A DNA stretch of 64,000 bases, taken from the NCBI GenBank assembly GCA_964036295.1, contig OZ038463.1, positions 10,035,274 through 10,099,273 of the forward strand, given 5' to 3'. The stretch is from Plumapathes pennacea. Taxonomy: Eukaryota > Cnidaria > Anthozoa > Antipatharia > Myriopathidae. This document shows, one piece after another, positions 14,052-35,700 of the stretch. How positions within the stretch are numbered: position 1 is the stretch's first letter; every line of letters begins with the position of its first letter. The translations under genes and the position numbers were made by a program. The notes under the pieces were generated by a model. That model searched no databases, had not been told where the DNA came from, and saw only the letters and a program-made list of their open reading frames with translations.

Positions 14052-17000
14052 ATGCGAGAGATTATCAATGTGCAAGTCGGTCAATGCGGGAATCAAATCG
14101 GTTACAAGGTAGGGTAACATTGTTTTAAATATTACCGGCTGAATACAGCTGGCTTCGTTTCGTTCCCTAATGGGCCTCCAATAGGTTTTCTTTACCTTTG
14201 TTTGGTAGGACAGCTTTTAAATGACATTAGTTTATTTTTGTCCTTCAGTTCTGGGAAAACGTTTGCGCTGAACATGGCGTAGACGAAGAAGGCAAATATT
14301 GTGGGACAGACAACCGACAACTCGAGAAAATAAATGTTTATTTTGCCGAGGGTTCCGGTAAGTTTTAGGGACTAAACCACACTAGATTGTATGTCGTAGT
14401 TTCAATTTATTGCTACTAAGTAATGAATTTACAGGCAGCAAATCTAAAAACTTACTAGTTTTAAATAGTCATGATTTTCACCAGCTCAACGATATGTCCC
14501 GCGGGCTCTTCTGGTCGATCTCGAGACGGGCACAATGGATTCTTTACGTTCAGCGAAGTTTGGACGAGTTTTCCGCCCCGACAACTTCATCTACGGTGAG
14601 TCTGACTATTCGTGACACCTGTACGTAGTACTGCTTTGATGCTTTACACATATCTCTTGTCAACATTTCCGCTTATCGCCATCGAACGTGCAATATATTG
14701 ATTACATAAATCATCATTCGATTATTGAATTGCTTGATTTATTCCGTTCCTCCTGGCTGTCAATAAAACAAAAAACGGTTAGTTATTTTCAAGGAAGTGT
14801 TTTCCGATGTCATTTTAACAGTCAAACATCGATGAAGTGAAAAATGAAGCATTTCTGCTGTTTACTTTGATTTCAGGCTTTATGTAAAGGCCGGCGAGTT
14901 TATTAACATATATAAGTTGTTCTCAGATTGGTTTTCAGTCAACAGTCACGCATTTATAGCTTCGCTACAGACAAAACCTGTGAACCCTACAAGCTTTTTC
15001 CCGTTCAACCGTCAAGGCTACAACAGGATTGATTAGAGCTTATCGCTATTCGTCACTAAACAGTGCAGCGGGTTAAACAATTTTCTCGTGCTGCTCTCCG
15101 GTATAAAGTTGTGCATGAGTTGCCAGTCGGCTGAAAATACGGTAGCTGTCAAACGCACATATCTAGACTTGATATTGCAACTTCATTCAAAATTGTTTTT
15201 TTGTTCATCAGTCTCAATGTGGGCTTTGTTCTATATTTGCATACTGTGAGCTCTTTGACAATAGTTCGTTTTCGTAAACTACCATTTTAGAAAAAAAACT
15301 TTAAATCTGCATGTATGGTCGAACTTCTTGCACATTTTTCTGCCAATCGAAACAAAGCGTCGTCCGGGCGCGCGCGAATTTTTTACTCATTTTACTCCAG
15401 TTCTATTTTTCCGACACATTATGTCAGCTACATCACGGAAGTCAAGTTTATTCAGTAGCGCAAACATTTGCTGTAGCTTTCCGTGCTCCTTTAAAAAATT
15501 GCGATCACAGTTAGACGAAGCCACTTTTCAATATGTCGCTCAAGGCCAATCAAAAAATATGTAAAGAAAAATACTTATCACCTGAGAAGCTTCCCGAAAA
15601 AGAAAGATCTTTAGCTACGCGCTGAAATGATGCGGAAAGTTCTCACGGTCCGTTCAAAGGTATTAGCATATAGCAAAATGCCAAGTTTAAGATAAACAAG
15701 TTCCATCTACAAATAAAATCGTGGTCAGATCTTAATTTTTGTGTTGTTGAAACTTTTCCGGTTTGCATCGTCATCGTACAAACATCTGTATTAATCAGAA
15801 TTCTGATTGGTGGCTTTTATTAGATCTAAAACTGAGGTCCCAAACGCTGTACATTATTCAAGTGCAAGCTGGTTTGATTTTAAATTATAGAATGGAATTT
15901 GTTACTAAGCCGTTCAGTTGATAGCTGAAAACATCTACGAGGTATCGTCCTGCGACATAGAAATCACTGCCTGAAAGATGAGCGATATGTTGTTTCAGAT
16001 ATCCACTGGTTTTCTTCGTTGCTTCTCGGGGAGCTGTTAGACTATTCATTAGTCAAACACAAGTATGATTTTGTGCAGCTAGGATGGTCGAGGCTCAGTC
16101 AGTATGATACAATAGCTTGTCGATGGTTCGTACCAACGCATTTGACTCTTTCCCTCCACAATATTGTTCTTACTCGAGTTTCAGAATTTCAGAAGAATTT
16201 AAAGCTCAGGCGAAACTACCGACACTCAGACCATAATCGGTTACAATGGAAAACGAATATGGAATGCTAGCACTTGCTAGTTCCTTGATTATGCAGTTAT
16301 TTGTGAACTATTGTTTGTTTGTTTTTTAACTTGTGCGTGTTCTGCGCATGTGCAGGTTGCTTAGTACTGAGTTTTATTCGACTGAGTGGTTCATTCATTG
16401 GGTCTTTACTGTAAGCTCCTCAGTTTAACAAACAGAGCTGACAAGCGTCTATGCATGTCACAAATGACGTACTTATTCAGTGGCCGAGCGGTCTGGGGTA
16501 AAGAGAATGGATAGTACTTTTCAGTTTATAGGAAGTGAACTTCTCTGAGCCCCGTGCTGCAATAATAAGCATTTTCGGTTGTAAACTATGAATTTTCCCT
16601 TAAATCGTCAGGCGACAGTGGTGCAGGAAACAACTGGGCCAAGGGTTTCTACACCAACGGCTGCAACTTGCTGGAACAAGTTCTGGACGCCGTGCGAAAG
16701 GAAACCGAATCATGTGACTCGATCCAGGGCTTTCAGATCGGACAGTCGCTCGGCGGAGGAACTGGATCAGGACTTGGCACCTTGATTCTTTATCACTTAC
16801 AGGAGGAGTATCCCGACAGAATTTTGAGCTCTGTCAGTGTGTTCCCTTCGCCCAAAGTCTCGGAGATCGTTCTTGAACCTTATAACGCCTTACTGGCGGT
16901 CAAGCAGCTCATCGAGACAACGGACGAAGTGTTTTCCTTTGACAACGAAGCACTCTATGATATTTGCCACAGAACTTTGAAACTTGACACAACTACTTAC

Positions 17001-18402
17001 TCGGATTTGAACCACATTATCGCAACAGCGATGAGTGGCGTTTCTACATGTCTGCGCTTTCCAGGACAGGTGAGTCTGGGGTGTTCAATTTCGATTTTCT
17101 CTTTTTATTTTCTCACATGACAAACAGGGAAGAGAATTTGCCACCTTATTGTTCTCATACGCAAAACCAGGTGTATTGTCAATTCTCACAACATCTCTTC
17201 TATGTTTTTTTCTTGAATAATTGGGAGAGTTTATACCGCCAATCGAGCCAAATTCACAACCGATCCGGAAGCCAAATTAATCTGCGTTTGGGTTTACTTT
17301 AAAGAGGAAGCCAATCAGCAGTACCAGAACACACCATCGTGACGGGCTTGCTTGCATGCATGAGAATACTATGGCTTTTGTTTCAGGGTATCGTGTTTAG
17401 TCATGGGATTGTGCTTATTCCCGTCGACTTGGAAGGGTCGCATTCCTTCCTTTTGCAGATCACGGGAGGAACTCGGATTCTCTCTCAATTTTTGTTTGCT
17501 TGTTTACAGCTCAACGCCGACATGCGTAAACTGGCCGTGAATATGATTCCTTATCCTCGTCTCCATTTTTTCATGCCTGGCTTTGCGCCACTCCACAGCA
17601 GGCAATCGCAATCGTTTCGATCTCTCACAGTCGCAGAACTGACCCAGCAAATGTTTGACGCCAGGAATGTCATGATTGCGTGTGATCCCAGGAAGGGACG
17701 ATACCTCACCTTCGCTGCCATGTTTCGAGGAAACGTTTCCACGAAAGAAGTGGAAGACCAGATGGCAACGGTACAGGACAAAAACTGCTCTGGTTTTGTG
17801 GAATGGATACCAAATAACGCGAAGGTGGCTGTTTGCGATGTTCCCCCACACGGCATGAAAATGAGTGCTACTTTCATTGCAAACAACACTGCCATTCAAG
17901 AGCTGTTTAGACGGCTTCTCTTTCAGTTCGTGACTATGTTCAAGAGAAGAGCCTTCCTACACTGGTACATGGGAGAAGGAATGGACGAATTACAGTTTGA
18001 ACAAGTAGGTGACATTGCGTCTAGTAAAAAGGGACAAGGGCAGTCTAAATGTGCTTATAGTTACAAGCATTTTTCTATAATATTTATAAAACAATTCTAC
18101 AGTGAGAATTTTCGTGAGAAACATTGTCATGAAATTGCAAATTGCAGTCGAACAGTTTAGCCTAACATCGTATCTCAAATCAAATCAGCACTGGTTTTAG
18201 CACAGTTCCCATTGCTTTCTTTCAGGCAGAGTACGAAGCCCATGACCTGATTTCGACTTACCAACAGTGTCAGGACTTAACCGCCGAAACAGACCTGGAT
18301 GACCTCGATGTCACCGATCTGGAGATTTTCGAAGACTCGTTAGAAACTTGGGACAGTCTCGACGGGAACATCGAACCAGTGCCGCAAATGAACGGCCACT
18401 GA
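14052..18402 (+). CDS. Divergent beta-tubulin isotype with non-standard acidic tail (complete)
   Basis: Six exons at the same positions and phases as the canonical genes (14052-14108, 14249-14357, 14485-14595, 16612-17069, 17510-18004, 18226-18402) encode 468 residues. Exon lengths 1-5 are identical to the other two genes (57, 109, 111, 458, 495). The core is a functional-looking tubulin: MREI start, GGGTGSGLG nucleotide loop, [19 protein letters not shown]. Many normally fixed positions differ: [11 protein letters not shown] at the N-terminus, [15 protein letters not shown] in the H1-S2 region, VDLETGTMD for VDLEPGTMD. The final exon is 21-22 codons longer. It lacks the EGEF axoneme motif and any Glu run, and has a mixed Asp/Glu/Thr tail ending MNGH. 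Intron 3 is about 2 kb. The open frame and conserved splice sites argue against a pseudogene. AATAAA lies at 18695-18700. Confidence 0.95.
16478..16560 (+). repeat. tRNA-derived SINE head in divergent tubulin intron 3
   Basis: TTCAGTGGCCGAGCGGTCTGG at 16475-16495 is a good A-box region of a Leu/Ser-type tRNA. It matches TTCAGTGGCCAAGCGGTCTGG at 61563-61583 except for one base. No intact B box or acceptor stem follows, so it is not a working tRNA gene. A SINE or tRNA-pseudogene origin is inferred. Confidence 0.55.
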
Positions 18403-19246
18403 CGCTACTGTGTTTATTTCTTACCCGCTGCGTACGCCATGTCACTCAGAGGCTTTAAAAGGAACTTCTATGAAGTATTTTATTTGCTCCACGGCATGAC
18501 CTATTAACGGCCACCTGAGGAATAACTTTGGTATAGGGACGAGCTATCGATAACAGACGGTAGACGCTGCACATGCGCCATGTGCATGTTGGTGTGCACG
18601 TGACTACCACAGGAACATGACACTGCTGTTCTCGACAATATGGCGCTACCCGATGCGTAGTCGTCTGCACAGATATTTCATCAATTTTTATACAAATAAA
18701 TGGTCAATGATAACATTTTTGCACCATGTACAGCTTTCAATTCAGACAATAATCATATTGGTTCGTATCAGTCATTAGTTTCCTCACTGCTAGTTATTGT
18801 ACCATGTTATTAGTATTTTTTTTTTTCAATCTTTCTTCTTTTTCTTTCAAAGGAAGAACACTGGTGAAAACACTGATGGGGGGGAGGGGAGACGGGTAGA
18901 GGTTCAGAGAAGGGCGTTTATTTACTAAAAGACACTCAACCAATGCTGGCAAATCTCAAACAAGGCGTGCTGAAGCATGTTTTTTTTTCTCCTTCATTTA
19001 TTGCATGTTGAAATTCCCGTGTACTTTTACACCCTTATTATGAGTTAAGCATGTCTTTCAGCTATTAAAGCACCAATGAAATGGATCTAATCTCAGATCT
19101 CCACAGGACAATGTCCTGAAAGATGCAACTCGGTTGCCAAAAATTAACGTTGTCCCGGCAGAAAGCATTGCAGCCTAAACAATCGATCGTAAGCACTAAA
19201 TCAATAATGAAATCAATACATGTAAATGTTCTCCGCTATGGTCCAC
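18403..19246. other. Spacer 3' of the divergent tubulin
   Basis: It holds the tubulin 3' UTR with AATAAA at 18695-18700, a T-rich stretch near 18820-18850, a short G run near 18879-18890, and no recognisable coding sequence. The gene on the minus strand ends at 19247, so two 3' ends converge here. Confidence 0.45.
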
Positions 19247-20031
19247 TTACTGCACCAATATGTAGCACATGGCTCTGGAGTCTCTGTCACCATTATCAGC
19301 GCCGTGATTTGCCAAGGCTACGTTTCCACAGCTGATTGAGTCATCGGGGTAACCGGCCGTGCCAAAGCCAAAGCGGGAATCGTTGGAATTGCACTCGTTC
19401 TCTTGGTTGCTAGTGATTCCAATCCTCGCACTGGACATTTTGAGGTTACCGCTTGTGTTACCCCATGCGTTGAATCCTTCTTTGTTGCAATTCGGTAGCA
19501 GAGAGCCCCCAGAAATTATTCCTTTCCATGCATTCCGGCCAAGGTTTGTTGGACGATACACTCCGTCGGCAATTAGAGAGTAAAGGGACGAGGCAGACCG
19601 GTGGATCTTTAAGAACCTTGTCTGTCCTCCGTAATTCATTCCGAGGCAAATCGTACTAAATGGAGTGTTCCAGTATGCTGGTAGTTTGGTTTCTTGATGG
19701 TCCAGCCCAGTCTGTCCTGCCTGTTCATTATATGCCACCTTGTTTCCCCACAACGGCGAGTTGTAATTGAAAGTTTGCTGGAAGGTAAATCACCATGATC
19801 AAAATTAATGACCCAGCCCTTTACTCGAAACTGTAGTTGAAAACCTGTTTAAACTTTCAAAATTTGAGTTTGATTTTCTCCTTCCATAATTTCCAGGAAA
19901 TCCAATGTTCTACCAAATCATAGATGTGAACTGAATATTGTACCTTAGAAGAACCAGTCAGAGTACAAACCAAGGAGGTAAACTCAGCCTCCATCAATTT
20001 TGTAGATGACTTATACGGCTGATTTTGGTAA
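19247..20031 (-). CDS. Cnidarian skeletal-organic-matrix-protein-5-like gene, two 3' exons (5' end not found)
   Basis: The last exon (19247-19777) has a clean acceptor (TTCCAG) and encodes a ~176-residue module: FNYNSPLWGNKVAYNEQ near its start, then GLDHQETKLPAYWNTPFSTI, SLYSLIADGVYR and GRNAWKGII. A Cys-containing SNDSRFGFGTAG / SCGNVALANHGADNGD section follows, ending MCYILVQ-stop. I recognise this pattern from cnidarian secreted proteins annotated as 'uncharacterized skeletal organic matrix protein 5' or similar. A preceding exon (19944-20031) in phase 0 is plausible (YKSSTKLMEAEFTSLVCTLTG). I could not find the signal peptide or N-terminal exons, which would lie before the third tubulin gene at 20.1-21.1 kb. 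It may be a complete gene with small unseen exons or a 5'-truncated copy. Role in a coral would be extracellular matrix or calcifying matrix, but this is inference by resemblance only. Confidence 0.7.
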
Positions 20032-21187
20032 CTGCGATTTGTTCTACTTGTGAAAAATTCCTGGGGATTATACCTCCAATGAAAATATTCTCCCACTATA
20101 GAATCCGCAACTCATATTCCGCTAACCAATATAATTTTCGAAGTGTGCGCTGCATAAATTTTGGAAGACTTATACGCAAGCTAGCCGTACGCAACGTTGT
20201 TCTGCATGATCTACAGGTATGCGAAATGCTCAAAAAGCGCTGATTTAAACGTTCACAATGAAAGTTAAAGTATAATTTAAAGCATAACTCGATCGTTCGT
20301 TCTTGTCAACTGCATGGGACAGTAAACCAACTCTAAAACAAAATAGAACACTTACAAAGATCAAGTCGGTCGTTGACATGTAGGGTTCGATCAATATTGC
20401 TCAAGTTCCCAGTATTGACTCTGAACTAACACTGATTTTAGCTTACGTTATATAATTGATCTTTTTTCATAGGTTGAGTCAAGATTGCCTTTTGCAGTTG
20501 AAGGTAAAACTATGCAAGTATATAGATAATTATTCAGCTCAGGAGTTGCCCGCTGATATATAAAGAGCTCCAATTATCTCAGTGGTGGTCCCTTTGATAG
20601 CTGAGTAAACAGCTGTATATATTAATTGCCTGCCCTTCGGCATTTTGACAAAGGCGTGTCCTTTCAAACAACAATATCTCAACTGGGAATAAGGCTAGCG
20701 AAGTGTCGCTTTATTGAGTGTGAAAAATCTTTTGTGATTCAAGTGCTATGCGTATTTGCATTCTGACGACGTTTAACGTAATCTATGTCCCCTTTAGTCC
20801 TTAGAAACTGAGTCCATAACTTGCTGGTCATCTCTAAAGTAAAGCGGTCGCAAAAGTCAGTCGACAGACGTGTCAATTTACAAGGCCAGTAAACCTTACA
20901 CACACTTAAATCTTAATTTGTTGTTTTACCAGTACCTCTTTACTTCCTATTTAATTATGATGTCGTTCTGTGTAGTTATTGTCACAGCAAACACAAACCC
21001 CATAGTAATTATGCAAAGTTTGCTGAACTACCAATCGGATACTAACATCACCAGGGAGACGACGAGTTACCCATGGCAACAAAAAGAACATATATTATGA
21101 TCGAATCCTTCAAGTGTTTTAGATTTACTTGACACTTACAGCGAAGACATTCACCTCTGTATTTTAGAAACTTTATCACTTTTAACC
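20032..21187. other. Spacer between the matrix-like gene and tubulin copy 3
   Basis: No convincing exon is visible. A short minus-strand segment at about 20353-20380 ends in a good donor (TTTGTAAGTG) but does not join in phase with the exon at 19944-20031. TATATAAAGAGC at 20558-20569 looks like a TATA element but is over 600 bases before the tubulin ATG. The promoter of the third tubulin should be in this stretch. Confidence 0.35.
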
Positions 21188-24119
<2,932 letters not shown>

Positions 24120-24914
24120 AGGATTGTCTCCACTGCACAAGATTTTATTATAAACAGTTTTAAAACACATGACTTAGGGAGAAGAAGAAGATGCCGAATA
24201 AACCAGTGGTGTTCTCTGTTCCTCGTGTTAGGAAAATCAAACATATTAATGCGAATAACATAAGCAGGCACAAAATTTCATTCATTTTCATACTTTTTAT
24301 TACTTTATTAATACAATATTATCAAATATTAAAATATTTAACTATCGGTAGTGCAGTGTTAGCCGGTTGTATATTAGTTTCAGCTTCACGCCAGGCTGTG
24401 ATTCTTGGCCAAAGGGATTACAATTGACTAATCAATAGGCCAGTTCCAAGCCACCTACTGCATGTTTCAAAACGACGCCTGTGCAAAACTTTTCCGATAA
24501 AAATTAGTTTATGCAGATGTTCAATTCTGAGTACAGTTTAGATGAGCTGCACTATAGCCTGAACGCCATTTCATGCATACATCGTGAGGCAGCTCCGAAA
24601 GACAATTTTGAAGAGCTACATATAAAGCGCAATCTACTGTAACAATCACTGGACTGTTGTATAATGATGCATATGGCAAATAATAAAACATGCATTTACA
24701 TAAGCGACTGTACATGCTTGACCTTAGAGTTCGTGTATCTGATTCTGCGTTTTTAACTCTAAAACACTGCTTTAAATTTCCAGCATTTAAATTTCGCACT
24801 GAGACATATTTACAATTTAAGGGAAGACGGTACTCTTACATTGCTTAATAATATCTACCGTATATTAATTTATGTATCCAATACTATTCCTACTAGTACT
24901 CTGGAAAGCGCTAT

Positions 24915-25751
24915 TTACCAAGGAACAACCTCACCAGCGGTTCCAAAGAACCCTCCACTCTTTGATTTATCCAGATTGTTTATGACTTCTATGAGTCCCT
25001 TCACGGACTCCTCCGGGCTAACAAGATTGACAGATTTGAGCTGTGAGAAACAAGGGAGTTCCTTGCATTCTACACCCATGTCGGTCTCTACCCAGCCTGG
25101 ACTCACAGATATACAGATGATTTCTTCTTCGGCCAAGTCTACGCTCAGGGACTTGGACACCATGTTTAACGCTGCTTTGCTTGTTCGATATGCGACAGGA
25201 AATCCAGGCACGCCGTCTCTTGCCAAACAACCTCCTCTGGAAGACATGTTCACTATAGCAACGCTTCCTGAGGATTTATTCGCCACGGCGCGTCGAAGTA
25301 GGGGAAGAAATGTCTGTGCAATCATCAGTGGCGCGAGTGTGTTAGTTTTAAAAGTGTCAATCATCTCCTGTGCAGTTACTTCTTCAAAACGACTCCTTGG
25401 CAGCACTCCAGCGTTGTTTATCAACAGAGAGAGGCCTTCATCACGTAGATCTTCCTCGATCTGTGAATAAACTTGCTTTATAGCTTCCGAATCGCTCACA
25501 TCAAGTTCGAACAGTTTCAAGTTGGAGTTCTCCTTTGCAAGGTTTTTGAGCTCTTCGGCGCTCTCTGATGCAAGAGATCGACAAGTAGCAAAAATGTGCT
25601 TTGGGGCTGCTGGGATCTGCAGAAATTGCCTGACCAATTCTAAGCCAAGGCCACGATTACAACCAGTGATAAATACACTGGGCCACTTTGTCGCCGCCAT
25701 CGTCGTCATGTTCAGACAGAAGACCCTGGGCACGAGCTTGACGCTGCTCAA
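24915..25751 (-). CDS. Short-chain dehydrogenase/reductase, C-factor/sniffer-like (intronless)
   Basis: A single uninterrupted frame of 278 residues encodes a classical SDR. It has the NAD(P)-binding turn VFITGCNRGLG near residues 27-37 (TGxxxGxG), ELDVSD, the NNAG motif (LLINNAGVLP), the catalytic Ser in IVNMSSRGG, and the YRTSK active-site pair (YxxxK). The C-terminal SPGWVETDMG is typical of C-factor/sniffer carbonyl reductases, which reduce aldehydes or ketones with NADPH. Two later Met codons (residues 15 and 18) are also possible starts; the later one would put TGCNRGLG near the usual distance from the N-terminus. All other complete genes in the window have introns, so an origin by retroposition is possible. 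It is head to head with PSMB5, 239 bp between start codons, implying a shared promoter region. Confidence 0.93.
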   Translation of the reverse strand: MSSVKLVPRVFCLNMTTMAATKWPSVFITGCNRGLGLELVRQFLQIPAAPKHIFATCRSLASESAEELKNLAKENSNLKLFELDVSDSEAIKQVYSQIEEDLRDEGLSLLINNAGVLPRSRFEEVTAQEMIDTFKTNTLAPLMIAQTFLPLLRRAVANKSSGSVAIVNMSSRGGCLARDGVPGFPVAYRTSKAALNMVSKSLSVDLAEEEIICISVSPGWVETDMGVECKELPCFSQLKSVNLVSPEESVKGLIEVINNLDKSKSGGFFGTAGEVVPW

Positions 25752-25990
25752 TGTCGTGCGGGCGCATTAGCTAAGACTCGAAACGAAAATTTTCAAGTTT
25801 TCTTGGTTCATTTTTGATGCTGCCAATAGAGGAGTTGACCATGTGTTGAAATGCACTTTGTGAAAACCCAGCCTCCATGTGAAACAGTATAGAGAGTGGA
25901 GAAGATTCAAAACGGGGCGTCGCTGACATTATGACATGCGCAGAGTGGTTGGTCGACTCTGGTCGTGGAGGATTGGAATCTAGAGGCAAC
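25752..25990. promoter_or_regulatory. Bidirectional promoter region between the SDR and PSMB5
   Basis: Only 239 bases separate the two divergent start codons. No TATA box is visible near either start. PSMB5 starts in the context GGCAACATGGCGG, typical of housekeeping genes. Confidence 0.55.
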
Positions 25991-31829
<5,839 letters not shown>

Positions 31830-32784
31830 CTCCTTTCTGTGCAGTCGAACTGAAAGTATACCGGCCTTGTGTGTGATGATACTGGCCAATCCTAATCTGA
31901 TACGTTTTAGTAGATGACTGTCGACCCACTCACCACTGTGGGCGACTACTATTGCAGTCTTTGAGAATTTTGTTCACTGTAACCAATGTTTTTCTTTTTT
32001 CAGACAACTATCTGACAACTGCTTTCAACCAATAGACATTTTGAGTGGTACTTAGCTTTTGGATTTGACAATTCAGGGCTTGCAACTTTTTCTTTTTTTT
32101 CTGGTTTAATCCCCCTTAAAAAAGTTGACGCCGACTACATTTTTAACCGAAACGAACGTTAGCAGATTGGGTGGTATTTGAGGGCTTATTCATCAACTGC
32201 TTGGCAAATAAAGTTTTCTCTATTTAAACGCTGCCGTTGTGTTGATGGGCGACAAGATGTCCCTTTTGAAGCCTCGGTTTGAAAGAGAGTATAAATGAAA
32301 AGGTCGATACTGAACGACTGGCTAAAGAAGAATCGTATTGGTACTTTTTATAGGAGTTCTAAGGCTTCTAACTTTATCTAAGTTCTAACTTTTTCTATAT
32401 GAGAAAAAGTTGGTCTGGGGACCCATGTCACCCTCGCCTCCTCCCTGAGTCAAGTGCATGGGAAAAAGTTGTCTCGGGTAAACAATCGGGTCAAAGTTGG
32501 CCCCCTCGGTATTGTAAATTTGATGAATCGATAATTGATGCCTTGGGCGTACAAGTGGTTTAGTGAGAATTGCCAGTTTACTCATCTTTCCTCTTTTATT
32601 CCACCAAGCCTTTGACTCCTGAAAGGAGCTCTCTACCCATCTATGCAAATTACTGATACTGGTTTTATGAGTAATACAAAAACATCACAAGAATACAATT
32701 TGCGATGTAAAATTGCGGTGTAAAACACTGCGCGAACTAAAATATTGCCAAAAATCCAATGAAACAAAAACGGTAAAGTCCAAT
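31830..32784. other. Convergent 3' ends of PSMB5 and the secreted D8C gene
   Basis: The PSMB5 3' UTR runs to the AATAAA at 32207-32212. A TTTATT (AATAAA on the minus strand) at 32595-32600 fits the opposing gene ending at 32785. No other gene is seen. Confidence 0.55.
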
Positions 32785-35700
32785 TTAGGAATTGTCCTCA
32801 CAAAAGCTGTCTACCAGTTGATCGAAGTTGATGTGTTCCCAGGCCTTACTGCCATCATCTACCAATCGGATTCGCGCTTTCTTGCCAGTGTAGGCCGACA
32901 CATTCCACTTCTTCTTTACCATAGTCTCGTGACACGAACCTGTTGCCTTGGAAACAGACACACCGCCCACCAAGAGTTCCGCATAGACAACATTAATGTT
33001 GCATCCTCCACCAATCAGGAACGACAAAGATTTCCCTCTGATTGTAAACTCTGGTGACGTCATGGTACCCGTAGGCCCGTCGCCTTGAATCCTTCCTGGT
33101 TTTGCTTGGGGACTGGGCCTATTCTCGTAGGTTCCGATCCACCTCTCTCCAACTTGATTGGCCGGTTGACCTCGATTACGTGCTGTCGGGTTGTCTCCGT
33201 AAGTCGGTTGCGTGATAAAGGCTGTGCCTGTTTTGGTCCAATCACAGATGCCGTGCTCGAAGGTAAATATGGCGCAGCCTGTAGTGATGAATCATTGTTG
33301 TTGTTAAGTGCTAAATTTCACTGTGTATTTCTAAGGTTACTAGTGTTTTTGTGTAAAGAAAAGTTGTGCCGGGTACTAAGGTGCGCCCTCCTCCCAGAGT
33401 CACCCTCGGCAAGCCAACTAGTTGGCATTTCTTTATGAAGCTCTGGCTAAACGAGATGGAAGTCGAAGTAAGTCAGTGCAAGTTTTCAAACTTGCGCGGA
33501 CTTGCGTTTCGTTTGGCCATCCACTTGCACAGACTTGCATCAACTTTGACCATGTTCAAGTTTTCATGGAAGTCGACGGAAGTCTTTTGTACCAAAACTC
33601 TCTTTAAACCAGACACCTCTAAGATGGACAGCGGACACTTTGTATACAAATTTTGTGGTAAAAAAAATCCTCTTACGGGGGACAAAGGATTCTTTTTCAC
33701 AATTTGTAATGAGTACTGTTAACGGCATGCGACAATGATGAGTTTTATAAAAATACTGACATATCAGAAAAAAATATTACAGGGATTTTGTTCGGCATAA
33801 TGAGACTGTCGAGGTCATAAATATTTAGTATTATTTACTGGCAATGAAGCTATTGTACAGTTGTGAAGTTATGGATTTCTGGTGTAAGACTACATCAACT
33901 CTACAAGGTTTTAAAGAAACTTACCCTGCCAATATTCTTTACAGAAACTATCCACCACGTGGTCGAAGTTGATGTGTTCCCAGCCCCGACTGCCAACATC
34001 AGCCAATCGGATTCGCGCTTCCTCACCAGTATGCCCCGACACGTCCCAAACCTTCGTTTTCATGGTCTCGTTGCACGAACCTGTTGCTTTGGAAACTGAC
34101 ACACCACCAACTAAGAGTTCAGCATAAGCAGCGTCGATGTTACAGCCTCCACCAATCAGGAACGACAAGGCATTTCCCCTGATTTGAAACTTTGGTGACG
34201 TCAGTGTGCCTTTGGGCGCGTCGCCTTGAATCAGCCCTGGTGTTGCTTGGCGACTGGGCCTTTTCTCATATGTTCCGATCCACCAGTCTCCAACTTGATT
34301 GGCCGGTTGACCTCGATTTCGTGCTGTCGGGTTGTCTCCGTAAGTGGGTTGTGTGTTGAAGGCCGTGCCGGTTTTGGACCAATCAGAAATGCCGTGCTCA
34401 AAGGTAAATACCGTGCAATCTGTGGAGATATATCATCTCTTTGTTGAATGAAAGAATAAATGAATGAATGGATAACTTTATTATAGTGTCATAAGTTCTT
34501 TAGAAACACCACTAATTGGGGACACTAGACATAATATACAAATATATAACAAGCTGCACAAAGGTGAAGAAGCAAATGTAACTAACTCTGCTAAGGTACA
34601 AACTGAAATTAACAGGCAAGTTCTCCTTACTTCAAATTACATCTCAGGTGAGTAATTGAAGGAGAAAATCGAAGTTGATCACTCTTAAAAAGTTCTCACT
34701 TGAGGCACAACAAGCAAACAAATTTTATACAAAAACACTCACACTGCAAATTATTTTCACAAAAACCTTGCACCAGATGATCAAAGTTGATGTGTTCCCA
34801 GGCCTTACTGCCAGCATCAACCAATCGGATTCGCGCTTTCTTGCCAGTGTAGGCCGACACGTCCCACTGCCTCTTTACCATAGTCTCGTGACACGAACCT
34901 GTTTCCTTGGAAACGGAAACGCCGCCCACCAAGAGTTCCGCATAGACAACATTAATGTTGCATCCTCCACCAATCAGGAACGACAAAGATTTCCCTCTGA
35001 TTGTAAACTCTGGTGACGTCATTGTACCCGTAGGTGCGTCGCCTTGAACCACCCCTGGTTTTGCTTGGCGACTGGGCCTATTCTCGTAAGTCCCAATCCA
35101 CCATTCTTTGACTTGATTGGCCGGTTGACCTCGTTTTCGTGCTGTCGGGTTGTCAAGAAAAGTCGGTTGGGTGTTGAAGGCTGTGCCTGTTTTGGTCCAA
35201 TCAGAGACTCCATGCTCGAAGCTAAAAACGACGCAGTCTGTGGAGGTAAGTCAGGTATTTTCTTAATAAGTAACTTCCACATTCATACACAATGAGCAAA
35301 AAGTACTTTTACTGGCCATGTTAACAAGTGTCAGGCCAAGTTAATCTCTCTGCTGAGTTTGGTTTTGCTTCAAGGCAATTTTAGTATGACCAATTTATTT
35401 TTTGCTTATTTTTGAGTTACTTGAAGGTCCCAGAAAAGGGTCACTATTTCGTTCCAAAAATGGTATATTTAAGAAGGGTAAGGGTTGAAAGCCTGAGCGG
35501 AGCCTCCCAGTATAATAATTCTTCAAGTCGCCCCTATGCAAGGGACGACAAAGGGCCCATTCACACCAGCTGGAAGTTGGATAAATGAATGCTAAATGTG
35601 AGGCTAAGGCAGAGAACAGTGTCCTCGTTGGGTCGAGAACGATGGAAATGATTTCAAACCGTGCACCGATACATCTCCGTGCCGATCTCGAATCGATCCT

